Shown here piece after piece: positions 17,998 to 27,327 of a DNA stretch of 64,000 nt. This DNA is from Thermotalea metallivorans (GTDB lineage: Bacteria; Bacillota; Clostridia; Peptostreptococcales; Thermotaleaceae). The position numbers and the translations under genes were made by a program. The notes beneath the pieces are model-generated. The model was not told where the DNA came from, did no database searches, and was given only the letters and a program-made list of their open reading frames with translations. Where the stretch lies: positions 1 through 64,000 of the forward strand of contig NZ_LOEE01000034.1 of the NCBI RefSeq assembly GCF_001562415.1, in the 5' to 3' direction. Position 1 is the stretch's first letter, and the number at the start of each line of letters is the position of its first letter.

Positions 17998-18153
17998 AAA
18001 TATAGGCAGGTTTCCTGGCTTGCGCTTCATACCCTACTCCCTCGTCTTCCCTGTTTCCAAGTGACATCATGAGGTTTCGTACTCGCTTACAGTAGCGGGG
18101 GCTGCACCGGACTTTCACCGGATTTCCCTATTATCCTTTGAATAAAGGCACCT
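17998..18153 (-). ncRNA. Cobalamin (B12) riboswitch
   Basis: Read on the minus strand the segment contains the class hallmarks in order: GGGAA..CCGGTGAAAGTCCGG, GCAGCCCCCGCTACTGTAA (B12 core), a GATGTCACTTGG region, and AAGCCAGGAAACCTGCC at the 3' end. It should bind adenosyl- or another cobalamin and stop transcription of cbiMNQO at the adjoining terminator when B12 is plentiful. Ends are approximate. Confidence 0.95.
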
Positions 18154-18292
18154 ATATTTTTTCTTATTAAATGATTTCTTCACTATTATACCAAATCCTA
18201 TGATTTTATACTACTATCTTGCATATTTCGCCCTTTGCAACGTTTATTCCTTCATCTTCCCTTTATATTGCACTGTTTTTTATGCTTATTGG

Positions 18293-18661
18293 CTAGAAAA
18301 CTTCGATCAGCTCATATAATCTTTTTTCATTCTGCTTTGTAATTTGCGCCCTTGCATTGGTATGTTCCATAACAACATAAGTTTCCAAATCTGTTGCAAC
18401 AATTTTTTTAATCATCATCAGATTGATAATAAAAGATTGATGGGATCTAAAAAAATGGCGATTATCCAATTTTTTCTCAACATGATTCAAGCTGGCAGGG
18501 ATGCTGAAAATCCCTTCCGTCGTATGCATATCTGTCTTTCTGCCGTTTTTCACAAACATGATAATATTTTTCTTCGGAAGGAATAACCTTTCATTCCCGT
18601 GCTTCACGCAGATCTTTCCATGAATCAGTATTTTGGAGCTACGCTCTTCCAAGTTTCTCAT
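18293..18661 (-). CDS. Stand-alone LytTR-type DNA-binding protein
   Basis: 122 residues, almost all one LytTR domain: LFLPKKNIIMFVKNGRKTDMHT, the SLNHVEKKLDNRHFFRSHQSFIIN core and the final YVVMEHTNARAQITKQNEKRLYELI. LytTR domains bind direct repeats as beta-fold regulators. There is no receiver domain and no histidine kinase nearby, so the input signal is unknown; some stand-alone LytTR regulators are controlled by membrane partners. It lies 30 bases downstream of pgcA on the same strand. Confidence 0.85.
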   Translation of the reverse strand: MRNLEERSSKILIHGKICVKHGNERLFLPKKNIIMFVKNGRKTDMHTTEGIFSIPASLNHVEKKLDNRHFFRSHQSFIINLMMIKKIVATDLETYVVMEHTNARAQITKQNEKRLYELIEVF

Positions 18662-18691
18662 CCCCTATATCTCCAAGTTGTACGCCTTCTC

Positions 18692-20416
18692 CTAGTCAAC
18701 TTTTTCCAACTGGGCCATAATCATTTTCTCAAAATCCTCTATTTTTTCCCATGCCTCATCTTTGGTGGCGGCTTTGCTGTAAATATAAATTTTGATTTTC
18801 GGCTCCGTTCCCGAAGGTCGAACTGCATACCAGGATCCATCATCAAACAAATATTTCAGCACATCGGAAACAGGCGTATCAAGGGCATCCTCTTTCTGAT
18901 CCATTAAATCAAAGGCAATACCCCTTTCATAATCCAAATACCGAATCAGTTTACGTCCCTGTATTTCCACGGGGTAATTTTTCCTGTATTCTCTCATCAT
19001 CCTTTCTATTCTCTTTTGTCCTTCAATACCCTCTAGTGTAAGAGAAATCAGTTTTTCGGCATAATACCCATGGACCCGGTAAATCTCGTCAAGGACGTCT
19101 AACAGCGTCTTTCCCTGGGAACGATAGTAGGCCGCCGCTTCACAAAGAAGCATGGAAGAAATAACACCATCCTTATCCCGCACAAAGCTTCCTGCCACGT
19201 AGCCGATACTTTCCTCATAACCAAAGATAAATTGGCATCCTCCTTCCCTTTCCAGTTCATTTACCTTGCCGCAAATATTTTTAAAACCCGTCAGCGTTTC
19301 ATAGGTTTCAACACCATAGGATCGGGCAATGGCTTTCCCCAAATCCCCCGTCACAATGGATTTCACGATATAGCCGTTCTCTGGCAGCATTCCCTTCTCC
19401 TTCATGGAAGACAACATATACTCTATCAACAGAGCTCCCGTCTGATTTCCATTAAGGGGAATAAAATCCCCGTCCCTTCCTTTCACCATACAGGCAACCC
19501 GGTCGCAATCAGGATCTGTGGCAAGAAGCATCTCCGCTCCCACTGCCTTCCCTAATCTTTCGGCATAGGCAAATGCCTTCGTATCTTCGGGATTTGGATA
19601 ACCCACCGTTGTAAAATCTGGGTCCGGGTTTTCCTGCTCCGGTACCACCGTCACCTGGGTAAAACCTCTCTCCTTCAACACCCTTCTTACAGGAATATTT
19701 CCCGTTCCGTTCAAAGGTGTATACACAATCTTGATGTTTTTATCGATATCATCCCTTAGGGCCAATCCCTTTACTTTTTCCATGTATTCATCATCGATTT
19801 CTTTACCGATCATTCTCAATAAACCTTGATGAACTGCAGTTTGTTCCTCTGCTGTTTTTATAGCAGAAAAATCTTTTATTTTTTCAATGTTCTTTTCAAT
19901 AGCCGAAGCAATATCAGAAAGAATTTGGGATCCTTCTTCCCAATAAACCTTATATCCATTATATTCTTTTGGATTATGGCTGGCTGTTATCACGATCCCT
20001 GCCGCCGTATGCAACCTTCTTACAGCAAAAGAAAGCTCCGGTGTAGGTCTTAGGTCTTCAAACAGATAGGCTTTGATGCCATTGCCCGCCAGTACAAGGG
20101 CAGCCTGTTTTGCAAATTCCCTTGAAAAATGTCTGGAATCATAGGCAATCGCTACCCCTCGCTCCATATACTCCCTTCCTTTTTCCACGATATAATCTGC
20201 CAGCCCTTGGGTAGCCTGGGCAATAATATACTTATTCATACGGTTGGTCCCTGCGCCGATTTTCCCTCGAAGCCCCGCCGTACCAAACTCTAAGCACCTA
20301 TAAAAACGATCTTTGATTTCCTCCTCATCATCTCGAATAGCCATTAACTCTTTCTTTGTTTCCTCACCAAAATATTCGTTGCTCAACCATTCTTCATATC
20401 GCTTTTTATAATCCAT
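18692..20416 (-). CDS. pgcA: Phospho-sugar mutase (phosphoglucomutase-type)
   Basis: 574 residues from the ATG at 20416 with GGAG nine bases upstream; a TTG at 20437 is less likely. The phosphoserine loop TASHNPKEYNGYK, the metal-binding DPDCDRVA, the sugar-specificity loop EESIGYV and the phosphate loop RPSGTEPKIKIY are in the standard order for alpha-D-phosphohexomutases. It interconverts glucose 1- and 6-phosphate, for cell-envelope precursors or glycogen-like polymers. Length matches PgcA/YhxB of Firmicutes. Symbol is by homology class. Confidence 0.92.
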   Translation of the reverse strand: MDYKKRYEEWLSNEYFGEETKKELMAIRDDEEEIKDRFYRCLEFGTAGLRGKIGAGTNRMNKYIIAQATQGLADYIVEKGREYMERGVAIAYDSRHFSREFAKQAALVLAGNGIKAYLFEDLRPTPELSFAVRRLHTAAGIVITASHNPKEYNGYKVYWEEGSQILSDIASAIEKNIEKIKDFSAIKTAEEQTAVHQGLLRMIGKEIDDEYMEKVKGLALRDDIDKNIKIVYTPLNGTGNIPVRRVLKERGFTQVTVVPEQENPDPDFTTVGYPNPEDTKAFAYAERLGKAVGAEMLLATDPDCDRVACMVKGRDGDFIPLNGNQTGALLIEYMLSSMKEKGMLPENGYIVKSIVTGDLGKAIARSYGVETYETLTGFKNICGKVNELEREGGCQFIFGYEESIGYVAGSFVRDKDGVISSMLLCEAAAYYRSQGKTLLDVLDEIYRVHGYYAEKLISLTLEGIEGQKRIERMMREYRKNYPVEIQGRKLIRYLDYERGIAFDLMDQKEDALDTPVSDVLKYLFDDGSWYAVRPSGTEPKIKIYIYSKAATKDEAWEKIEDFEKMIMAQLEKVD

Positions 20417-20559
20417 ATTTCTACACTCCTTGTCCAAAATATTTCCTGAAATAGTCTCTATATATATTATATATTAGATGCCACCTCTGTACTTCCCTGC
20501 TTTTCCTCTTTTAAAATATATCCTATTTTCCTTTCATGATTCTATAGCTCCCTTGTAAA

Positions 20560-20590
20560 TCAACAACACGGCCTTCACCGTGTTGTTGAT
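20560..20590 (-). terminator. Terminator of mntR-like gene
   Basis: TCAACAACACGG (20560-20571) and CCGTGTTGTTGA (20578-20589) form a 12-base stem immediately after the stop codon. The trailing T-run is short on the minus strand (TTTAC). Confidence 0.65.
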
Positions 20591-21034
20591 TTATGGGCGA
20601 ATCTCTTCACTCCAATGATGTTCATCCTCTAGGTCGCTGAATTTCAAAAATCTTTCCATAACATCCTCTTCTTTTCTCATAAACGTGACCAGCTTTTCAA
20701 TGGCTGATATGGTAGGGGAACTGAGATAATGCTCCATGGCTTCCGCTTCTTTGGCTGTATCGCAATTACTGTTGATAACAAACAAAAATTCCTGCAAAAT
20801 GCTGTTCCGCTTCACCAGCAGCTTTCCCAGTCTTTCTCCCTGCTCTGTCAAATGAATTCCCTCATATCTTCTATAATGAATATATTTATCCTTGCTCAAT
20901 TTTCTCAAAGCTTTCACCACCGATGGCGAAGATACGTTTAATTTTTCCGCAATATCCCGTACTCTAATCTCTTTTTTTTGTAGGGACAGTTGATAGATTT
21001 CCTCTAAATAATCTTCCAGGCTTGGCGACAGCAT
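20591..21034 (-). CDS. DtxR/MntR-family metal-dependent regulator
   Basis: 147 residues from the ATG at 21034, after GGAGGGGGGAG. The winged helix occupies the N-terminal 75 residues (SLEDYLEEIYQLS, VRDIAEKLNVSSPSVVKALRKL, YEGIHLTEQGERLG), as in MntR, and the dimerisation region follows with the metal-ligand block AMEHYLSSPTISAIEKL. Such proteins repress metal uptake when Mn or Fe is bound. The EAEAMEH segment resembles the MntR ligand set. No uptake transporter is adjacent. Confidence 0.88.
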   Translation of the reverse strand: MLSPSLEDYLEEIYQLSLQKKEIRVRDIAEKLNVSSPSVVKALRKLSKDKYIHYRRYEGIHLTEQGERLGKLLVKRNSILQEFLFVINSNCDTAKEAEAMEHYLSSPTISAIEKLVTFMRKEEDVMERFLKFSDLEDEHHWSEEIRP

Positions 21035-21167
21035 AATCTCCCCCCTCCAATCATGCATAAAAATTCCTATCCCTACAGTATATGAAAAAATATTTCTTTT
21101 CTTTACACTTCCAATGTCATAGATAAAATGGAGCTATCGATTGATTTCTACAGAGAGGGACTTTCTT

Positions 21168-21266
21168 TTATTTTTCGCCAGTCTCTGCTTCTATTAAATA
21201 CTTTTCGAGCTCCCTGTAAAACTCCCTATCTATACCAATCAGTTTTTGTATCTTTTTATTTATCAT
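21168..21266 (-). pseudogene. Possible gene remnant in a 547-base gap
   Basis: A 32-codon frame (MINKKIQKLIGIDREFYREL and on to TGEK) continues upstream to a TAG and is rather coding-like (RIPAIMINKK), recalling the end of a thioredoxin-like protein. No ribosome site is present. The gap 21035-21581 otherwise holds no supported gene. Very tentative. Confidence 0.2.
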
Positions 21267-21581
21267 TATTGCCGGAATCCTTATCAGGGTCTATCAAATA
21301 ATATTCAAGATGTATGAAATAACCTTTTCTACTTAATATTTTATTTGTATATCAAAGCAAAGAAAAGTTCCCCCCCCAATTCATATCCACCTAAATTATA
21401 GATTTAGATGGAATTTTCTTGGAGGGATTGGATAAACATTTTTTCTTGCCCCCTTGCTATGCCATGGTTCTTTTTCATAGAAACGGCAGCGGAAAGGCAT
21501 TTCGTTTAAAATAGTTATTTCAATTGTACACGATGAAATGGATAAATTATCGTGTTATCCGCCGAAACTGCAAAGGTTGCG

Positions 21582-23930
21582 TTATAGGCATTCATAAAAT
21601 ACCGCCCGATCCCTCAGCAGAAACCGATTTTCTTTATGCCAGATCCACAATTCTTCCCCTTCTAACAGTTCATAAATTGTTTCTTTTCTACTTATTGTAA
21701 CTTTCACCCTTCGCCCCCGGTAGGCAATTTTAAAGCTGTAGGCTTCCCAACTGGGATGTATGTAGGGATGAAATCTTATGACATCATCATGGACTCTCAT
21801 GCCGGCAAAGCCATTTACAATGCACATCCAGCTTCCTGCCATGTTGGCCGTATGAATGCCATGTTTGGTATTGCCCTTATAGTCATCCAAATCCATTCTT
21901 GCCGTCTCTAAAAAATATGCATAGGCCTTTTCATAATACCCTATGTCACAGGCCATGATGCTGAATATGCAAGTTGACAGGGATGAATCATGGGTCGTGA
22001 TTTTTTCGTAATAATCATAATCCCTTTTCTTTTGGTCATGGGAAAATTTATGACTTAAAAGAAATTGCGCCAATATCAAATCTGCCTGCTTGCAGACCTG
22101 GTGCCGATAGATGACCAGCGGGTGATAGTAAAGCAGCAGAGGATACTTTTCTTTCGGTGTATTTTCAAAATCCCAGACTTTTTTTTCCAAGAAGCTGTCA
22201 TCCTGGGGATGGATTTTCCGCTTTTCATGATAGGGAATATACATATGATCGGCAGCCTGCTTCCAAAACAAAATCTCTTCCTCTGTTAAATCGATCTTCC
22301 CGGCGATTGTTTCAAAAGCATCTTTATATTTTTCCTGCATTTCCACAGCTGTATGATAGGCATAATACAGATTCTCCCTCGCCATAAGGTTGGTATAACA
22401 GTTATTATTGACAATGGCCGTATATTCATCGGGACCGGTTACACCATTGATGCAAAACTTATTTCCTTTTTCCTCAAGGAAAGCCCCCAGATCTGCCCAA
22501 ATCCTTGCCGTCTCAAACAGAATTTCTGCCCCCTGTTCTATGAGAAAATCCTCATCCTTTGTGGCTTCCATATATCTCTTTATGGCAAAGGCAATGTCTG
22601 CATTGATATGGTACTGGGCGGTACCTGCAGGATAATAGGCAGAACATTCTTCTCCGTTAATTGTTCTCCATGGAAATAAGGCCCCTTTTTGGTGAGACAT
22701 TTCCCTCGCCCTCTCCCTTGCTTTATCTAGGGTATTGTACCTGTACTCCAGCAATTTTCTGCTGATTTTCGGCTCACAGTATAGGAAGAAGGGAATGACA
22801 TACATTTCCGTATCCCAGAAATAATGACCCTCATAGCCTTCCCCCGTTAATCCCTTTGCTGCAATATTGGTCTTCCCGTCCTTTCCCACAGATTGAAGAA
22901 GATGAAAAATATTAAATCGAATGCCCTGCTGCAATAGTGGATCTCCTTTTATCTCAATATCAGCTCTTTCCCAAAATTTTTCCAGATACCGTTGCTGCCC
23001 TTGCTTCAGTCTTTCAAAACCTTCCTCTTTGCCCTTTCTTACAATATTTTCAGCAGTTGTTGCTAACTTTTCTTGTTCATAGTCTCTGGAAGTTCCATAG
23101 GCAATATATTTGTTCAGACGGATTTCTCTGCCGGCTTTTCCTCTGATGACATATGCCATCCCTACTTCCAAAACGCCATGGATCTCTTCTGTAGTATAAC
23201 TGCAATCGGTCTTTAGATCATTCTCCATGGCACAAACCAGAGAAAATCCTGAATTTTTTGTTCTTTGCAGCAAAAATGCAAAATCTTTTTCTACTTTCTT
23301 TTCTTCTACCGGCAGGCCATATCTTTTCCATTCTCCTCCTATCCTAGGATCCTTTTCCCTCGGAAAAGCCTCTGCGTACCCGCTATCCAGCAAGGAAATA
23401 ATTTTTATCTCTCCTTCAAAATTCAATGGCGTCACCCTATAGTCTATAGCGGCCAAATGCTTATTAGTCAAGGAAACAAGCCGTTCAACTTCAACCTTTA
23501 CCTCTCTTCCCTTCGGTGAGCGCCAGATCAGAAATCTTTTGAAGATGCCCTCCTTCAAGTGAAGGGAGCGCCGATGGGATAAAATTTCTCCACGGCACAT
23601 GTCCAAGGGTTCATCTTCCAAGATAAGCTTGATTCTCTTTCCATTAACCACATTCATCATGGTCTGCCCTTGTTCCGGATAGCCATAGGCAATTTCCCCA
23701 TAGGAAATAGGCCAGCTTTCATAAAAGCCATTGATATAGGTTCCCTCTGCACTGGTCCCCGGGGGTCCGCTGTACCCTTCTTCAAAATTTCCCCTCATCC
23801 CTATATATCCGTTTCCTACGGAGAATATGGTTTCGCTTCTGTAGTTATTCACAATATCAAAGAATTCTTCAACAACTTCCCATTCCCTTACAGCATATAT
23901 GGGTGTATTTCTTTCTGCATGGAATTTCAT
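21582..23930 (-). CDS. Glycoside hydrolase family 65 disaccharide phosphorylase
   Basis: 782 residues, cytoplasmic. GH65 enzymes split alpha-glucosidic disaccharides (maltose, trehalose, kojibiose, nigerose) with phosphate, releasing beta-glucose 1-phosphate and glucose. The family pattern HYFWDTEMYVIPFFLY (near 365) and the catalytic acid region GVTGPDEYTAIVNNN (E near residue 500) are intact, as is the phosphate-binding THDSSLSTCIF. The exact substrate cannot be read from motifs. The start has GGAGG upstream. It lies 322 bases after the sugar-binding-protein gene on the same strand and probably processes the sugar imported by that ABC system. No beta-phosphoglucomutase is in the window. Confidence 0.9.
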   Translation of the reverse strand: MKFHAERNTPIYAVREWEVVEEFFDIVNNYRSETIFSVGNGYIGMRGNFEEGYSGPPGTSAEGTYINGFYESWPISYGEIAYGYPEQGQTMMNVVNGKRIKLILEDEPLDMCRGEILSHRRSLHLKEGIFKRFLIWRSPKGREVKVEVERLVSLTNKHLAAIDYRVTPLNFEGEIKIISLLDSGYAEAFPREKDPRIGGEWKRYGLPVEEKKVEKDFAFLLQRTKNSGFSLVCAMENDLKTDCSYTTEEIHGVLEVGMAYVIRGKAGREIRLNKYIAYGTSRDYEQEKLATTAENIVRKGKEEGFERLKQGQQRYLEKFWERADIEIKGDPLLQQGIRFNIFHLLQSVGKDGKTNIAAKGLTGEGYEGHYFWDTEMYVIPFFLYCEPKISRKLLEYRYNTLDKARERAREMSHQKGALFPWRTINGEECSAYYPAGTAQYHINADIAFAIKRYMEATKDEDFLIEQGAEILFETARIWADLGAFLEEKGNKFCINGVTGPDEYTAIVNNNCYTNLMARENLYYAYHTAVEMQEKYKDAFETIAGKIDLTEEEILFWKQAADHMYIPYHEKRKIHPQDDSFLEKKVWDFENTPKEKYPLLLYYHPLVIYRHQVCKQADLILAQFLLSHKFSHDQKKRDYDYYEKITTHDSSLSTCIFSIMACDIGYYEKAYAYFLETARMDLDDYKGNTKHGIHTANMAGSWMCIVNGFAGMRVHDDVIRFHPYIHPSWEAYSFKIAYRGRRVKVTISRKETIYELLEGEELWIWHKENRFLLRDRAVFYECL

Positions 23931-23983
23931 CTTTCTCCTCCTCCCTCAAATTGTATAACCCATATTCCATAAGAAATATGGGT

Positions 23984-24222
23984 TAGCTTGCAGACAACCC
24001 TTGAGATTTGCCTTCCTGCTCAGACCTGCACCACTTTTCTCTCCAGCCACCGGCTGCCAGTTAACAGTTAGCGGTTAGCCGTTAAAAGCTATTAACAACT
24101 ATAAGCTGTTAACTATAAGCTATTAGCTATTGCCATCAGCAATTAGCTAGCAACCATTAGCTAGTAGACAGTAGCCATTGGTCATTGGCGATGAAGCCGA
24201 AATCTCAAGGGTTTATGAACAT
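23984..24222. repeat. Intergenic palindrome family A with CAGTTA/TAGCTA-rich core
   Basis: The left part (TAGCTTGCAGACAACCC, CCTGCTCAGACCTG) is the reverse complement of the 5212-5272 module; the right arm ends GAAGCCGAAATCTCAAGGGT at about 24210. Between them lies a tract of imperfect TTAGC/GTTAAC/CTATAAG repeats. No ORF of interest crosses it. It separates the GH65 gene from the transporter genes. Confidence 0.7.
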
Positions 24223-24252
24223 TCTACTGCTTTGTTTTCCGTCTGCAGTATT

Positions 24253-25503
24253 TTATTTTTTCTTTGCTTCTTCCAATATGCTATGGTACTTATCCAGGGT
24301 TTCCTTTACTTCCTTGCCATCAATGGTAATTGCCTTATATGCTTCGTTTAATGCTTTATCCACATCTGCCCAATAGGTTACGTTCGGCCTTGGTTCAGCA
24401 CTTTCCAGGGCCTTGGACACTGCATCAAAATAGGGTTTTTGCCAATCTTCCACCTTCCCGTTGGCATCGGATCTGGAGGAAGGCCAGCCAAGTTTTGAAA
24501 CCAGCGTTTCCTGAACTTCTTTGGATAACAAATATTCTATAAATTTTATAGCCATTTCTTTGTTCGGAGCGCCCACCGGTATGCCCAATACATCTCCCCC
24601 CAATACCTTTGACTTTTTCACAGGTCCTGAAAATCCTTCATGGGACTTCATTTCTGTCTTGCCTGCATCCTTTACGATTACATTGACTGCAAAAGGCCAG
24701 TTGGCGCCATAATAACCCGATTCGTTTGCCAAATATTGATTGATAAAATTCCAGTCACTTTTTGAAGAATCCGGCGACAGATAGGGATATAGTTCTTTTA
24801 AGAAAGTAAAGGCTTTGATAGACCCCTCATCATTCAATACCAAGGGATCTCCCCCTGCCTGGCGGATAAATTCAAACAACTGGACTGTCGTATTGCCATC
24901 CAAGGTTCCTTTCAGCAAGATACGACCAACCCCTTCCTTTTCTTTGAAGGTTTTTGCCACCTGAAGCAATTCGTCCCAGGTGGTGGGTGGCTTTAGACCA
25001 TATTGCTGAAATTTTTTCTCATTATAGAAGTTAATCTCCACATTGGGTCTGAAGGGCATGAAGTAAAGCTTGCCATCAAACTCCCCAACAGGTACCAGGG
25101 AAGGGATAATTTCCTTTGGAATCATATCCCTGTATTCCGACAAATCTTCTACAAGTCCTTTATCCACCAGATTGGCTAACTGCATATTGTCTTGGGCAAT
25201 CAAATCAATTTCCATTTTGCCGGCTTTTTTCATGGACTCTAGTTTTGCTGCCATGTCTCCGGACTCGATTTGGACTGCTTCAATCTTTACATTATTTTGT
25301 TTTTCAAAGGCAGGAAATATATCCTCCCGCATCACTGCCCATTCCTCTTCCCCTAAGGACATGCTCACCTTCAATAACGATGAACCAGCTCCCCCTGTTC
25401 CTGTGGTGGATGCAGGCCTTTGGGAACCGCATCCTGCCAAGGCTCCCATGATCATTAGCAGGCAAAGAGCCACAGCCAATCCCTTTTTCCACTTTCTCAT
25501 CAT
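24253..25503 (-). CDS. Sugar ABC transporter binding lipoprotein
   Basis: 416 residues. Signal peptide with lipobox ALAGC (Cys about residue 26) means an externally anchored lipoprotein. The mature region has the extracellular solute-binding family 1 features: VSMSLGEEEWAVMREDIFPAFEKQ, the DLIAQDNMQLANLVDKGLVEDL segment and the KEMAIKFIEYLLSKEVQE block near the end. It is the last of the four cotranscribed genes that begin with the LacI regulator and should bring oligosaccharide to the MalF/MalG-type permeases. Confidence 0.9.
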   Translation of the reverse strand: MMRKWKKGLAVALCLLMIMGALAGCGSQRPASTTGTGGAGSSLLKVSMSLGEEEWAVMREDIFPAFEKQNNVKIEAVQIESGDMAAKLESMKKAGKMEIDLIAQDNMQLANLVDKGLVEDLSEYRDMIPKEIIPSLVPVGEFDGKLYFMPFRPNVEINFYNEKKFQQYGLKPPTTWDELLQVAKTFKEKEGVGRILLKGTLDGNTTVQLFEFIRQAGGDPLVLNDEGSIKAFTFLKELYPYLSPDSSKSDWNFINQYLANESGYYGANWPFAVNVIVKDAGKTEMKSHEGFSGPVKKSKVLGGDVLGIPVGAPNKEMAIKFIEYLLSKEVQETLVSKLGWPSSRSDANGKVEDWQKPYFDAVSKALESAEPRPNVTYWADVDKALNEAYKAITIDGKEVKETLDKYHSILEEAKKK

Positions 25504-25649
25504 ATTTTCTTTTCCCCCCTAAAAAATATTTTATTTATCTGAATTTCCGGACCCAGACACCTCTGCTATTTCTTCCTGCATCTGCAATCCGAAAAATTCT
25601 GCCTATCTTCAGAGCAATCATCAGATTTTTTTACATTTTTCCTGGAACA

Positions 25650-26477
25650 TCAACCCTTTACCGCACCTTTCAAATATTCGCCGCGGATAAATCTTTGCAA
25701 CACAAGGGTCAAGATCAGCACGGGAACGGCAAGAATCGTTGAATATGCGGCCTGTTGAAAAAAACCTCCCCGACTTACGTAATAATAGATCTGCAACGGC
25801 AATGTCCTTGTAGAAAGGGACAAATAAAGGGCATAGGTAAATTCATTCCATGAATTTAACCAGGTCAGCATGGCAGAGACAGCAATGCCCGGTGCTGCCA
25901 CAGGAAGAATGACTGAAGCCAATGTCTGCAGTCTGCCTGCTCCATCAATCATGGCAGCTTCCTCCAAGTCAAAGGGTATGGTCTCAAAGGTAGAAACCAA
26001 TATCCAGCAAATAAAGGGAAGCTGTTCAATCAAGTGGGCCAAAACAAGGCCCAGATGGGTATCCAACAGATTCCATTTTAAAAATACCACGGAAATAGGC
26101 AAAGCAATTCCCACATTGGGGAACATCCTCGTAAAAAACAAAGACAACACAATGATATATTTTAACCTTTTATTCAATCTGGATATGGCATAACACGCCG
26201 GTACTGCGATCACCAAAGACGACAGCATGGTAAAGGTCGCCACGAGAAGACTTTTTCGCAAAGGCGGCCATAAATTGCCGGATTTTAAGACCTGATCCCA
26301 GTGCTTAAAGGTAAAATTGGTAATCAGAAATTTAGGATGCTGGGTGAGAACTTCCTCGGGAATGCTGAAAGAAATTCGAAACAATATATATACAGGGGTT
26401 GCCATAAAAAAGCATATCAGGGCAATTCCCAAATAAAACAGTATTTTTTTCCATATCTTCTTACTTGCCATTGCCAA
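25650..26477 (-). CDS. Sugar ABC transporter permease (MalG type)
   Basis: 275 residues with six membrane helices. The cytoplasmic EAA loop EAAMIDGAGRLQTLASVILP near residue 178 would dock the ATPase. It overlaps the MalF-type gene by 17 bases. No ATPase gene is in the operon, so it probably uses a shared MsmX-type ATPase elsewhere, as is common in Firmicutes. Confidence 0.92.
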   Translation of the reverse strand: MAMASKKIWKKILFYLGIALICFFMATPVYILFRISFSIPEEVLTQHPKFLITNFTFKHWDQVLKSGNLWPPLRKSLLVATFTMLSSLVIAVPACYAISRLNKRLKYIIVLSLFFTRMFPNVGIALPISVVFLKWNLLDTHLGLVLAHLIEQLPFICWILVSTFETIPFDLEEAAMIDGAGRLQTLASVILPVAAPGIAVSAMLTWLNSWNEFTYALYLSLSTRTLPLQIYYYVSRGGFFQQAAYSTILAVPVLILTLVLQRFIRGEYLKGAVKG

Positions 26478-27324
26478 AAGCTCCCCCCTTGTCTACATAC
26501 CGGAAATACAGGTACATGAACAGAATAATGCAAATGAGCAAAACCGTTGAGGCCGCCGCCGAAGCATGCAAATTATTATAGGCACGATACTCGTCATAGG
26601 CAAAGGTCGCCAGAAAAGGCGTCGCCCTTCCCACCAAAATGAGAGGCAATTCAAAAATTCGAAATACATCCACCGCCCTCAGCAAAATCACCATGGTAAC
26701 GGTGGGCTTTAAAAGGGGCAAGGTGATGTGTCTAAAACTTTGTAATTTTGTGGCACCGTCTATGCTGCCGGCTTCATAGATTTCGCTTGGAATCGATTCC
26801 AAACCTGCTAAAAACAAAAGTACAACCATAGGCATTACTTTCCAAGAGTCGGCAAAAGCAATGGTGAAAAGGCTTTTGATGCCTCCCGATGTCCAATAGA
26901 CTGGAGTTTTGATGAAACCCAGCTGAAACAGCAATTCGTTCAAATACCCCTGGGTCCCGAAAATATAAATCAGGGCAACACCCGCTACCAAGGTAGGTAC
27001 TCCCATAGGAAGCAGTACTAAAGATCTTGCTAAACCTTTTCCTTTAAAATCCTGTTTCAAGGCCATTGCAATCAAAAGCCCAAGGGTCATTTGAATGGTA
27101 AGTTCAATCAAGGTAACGACCACTGTATGAAAAATTGATCGAACAAAGTCAGGCCTTCGAAAGAGTTCTCTGTATACGGATAATCCCCATCGGCCCGTGG
27201 TGGGATCCTGAAAACTCATCCATATGGTTTTGGAAATCGGTAAAATTGTAAAACCCAGAATATATAAAGTCAATGGCAAAATAAAAGCAAACTCCAAATA
27301 ATATTTTTTCAGAAACCTTTTCAA
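26461..27324 (-). CDS. Sugar ABC transporter permease (MalF type)
   Basis: 287 residues with six helices. The EAA loop EAGSIDGATKLQSFRHITLP lies near residue 190. The N-terminus FILPLTLYILGFTILPISKTIWMSF is typical of MalF-like subunits. It starts three bases after the lacI-type stop and overlaps the next permease, indicating one operon. Confidence 0.92.
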   Translation of the reverse strand: MKRFLKKYYLEFAFILPLTLYILGFTILPISKTIWMSFQDPTTGRWGLSVYRELFRRPDFVRSIFHTVVVTLIELTIQMTLGLLIAMALKQDFKGKGLARSLVLLPMGVPTLVAGVALIYIFGTQGYLNELLFQLGFIKTPVYWTSGGIKSLFTIAFADSWKVMPMVVLLFLAGLESIPSEIYEAGSIDGATKLQSFRHITLPLLKPTVTMVILLRAVDVFRIFELPLILVGRATPFLATFAYDEYRAYNNLHASAAASTVLLICIILFMYLYFRYVDKGGAFGNGK

Positions 27325-27327
27325 CGT

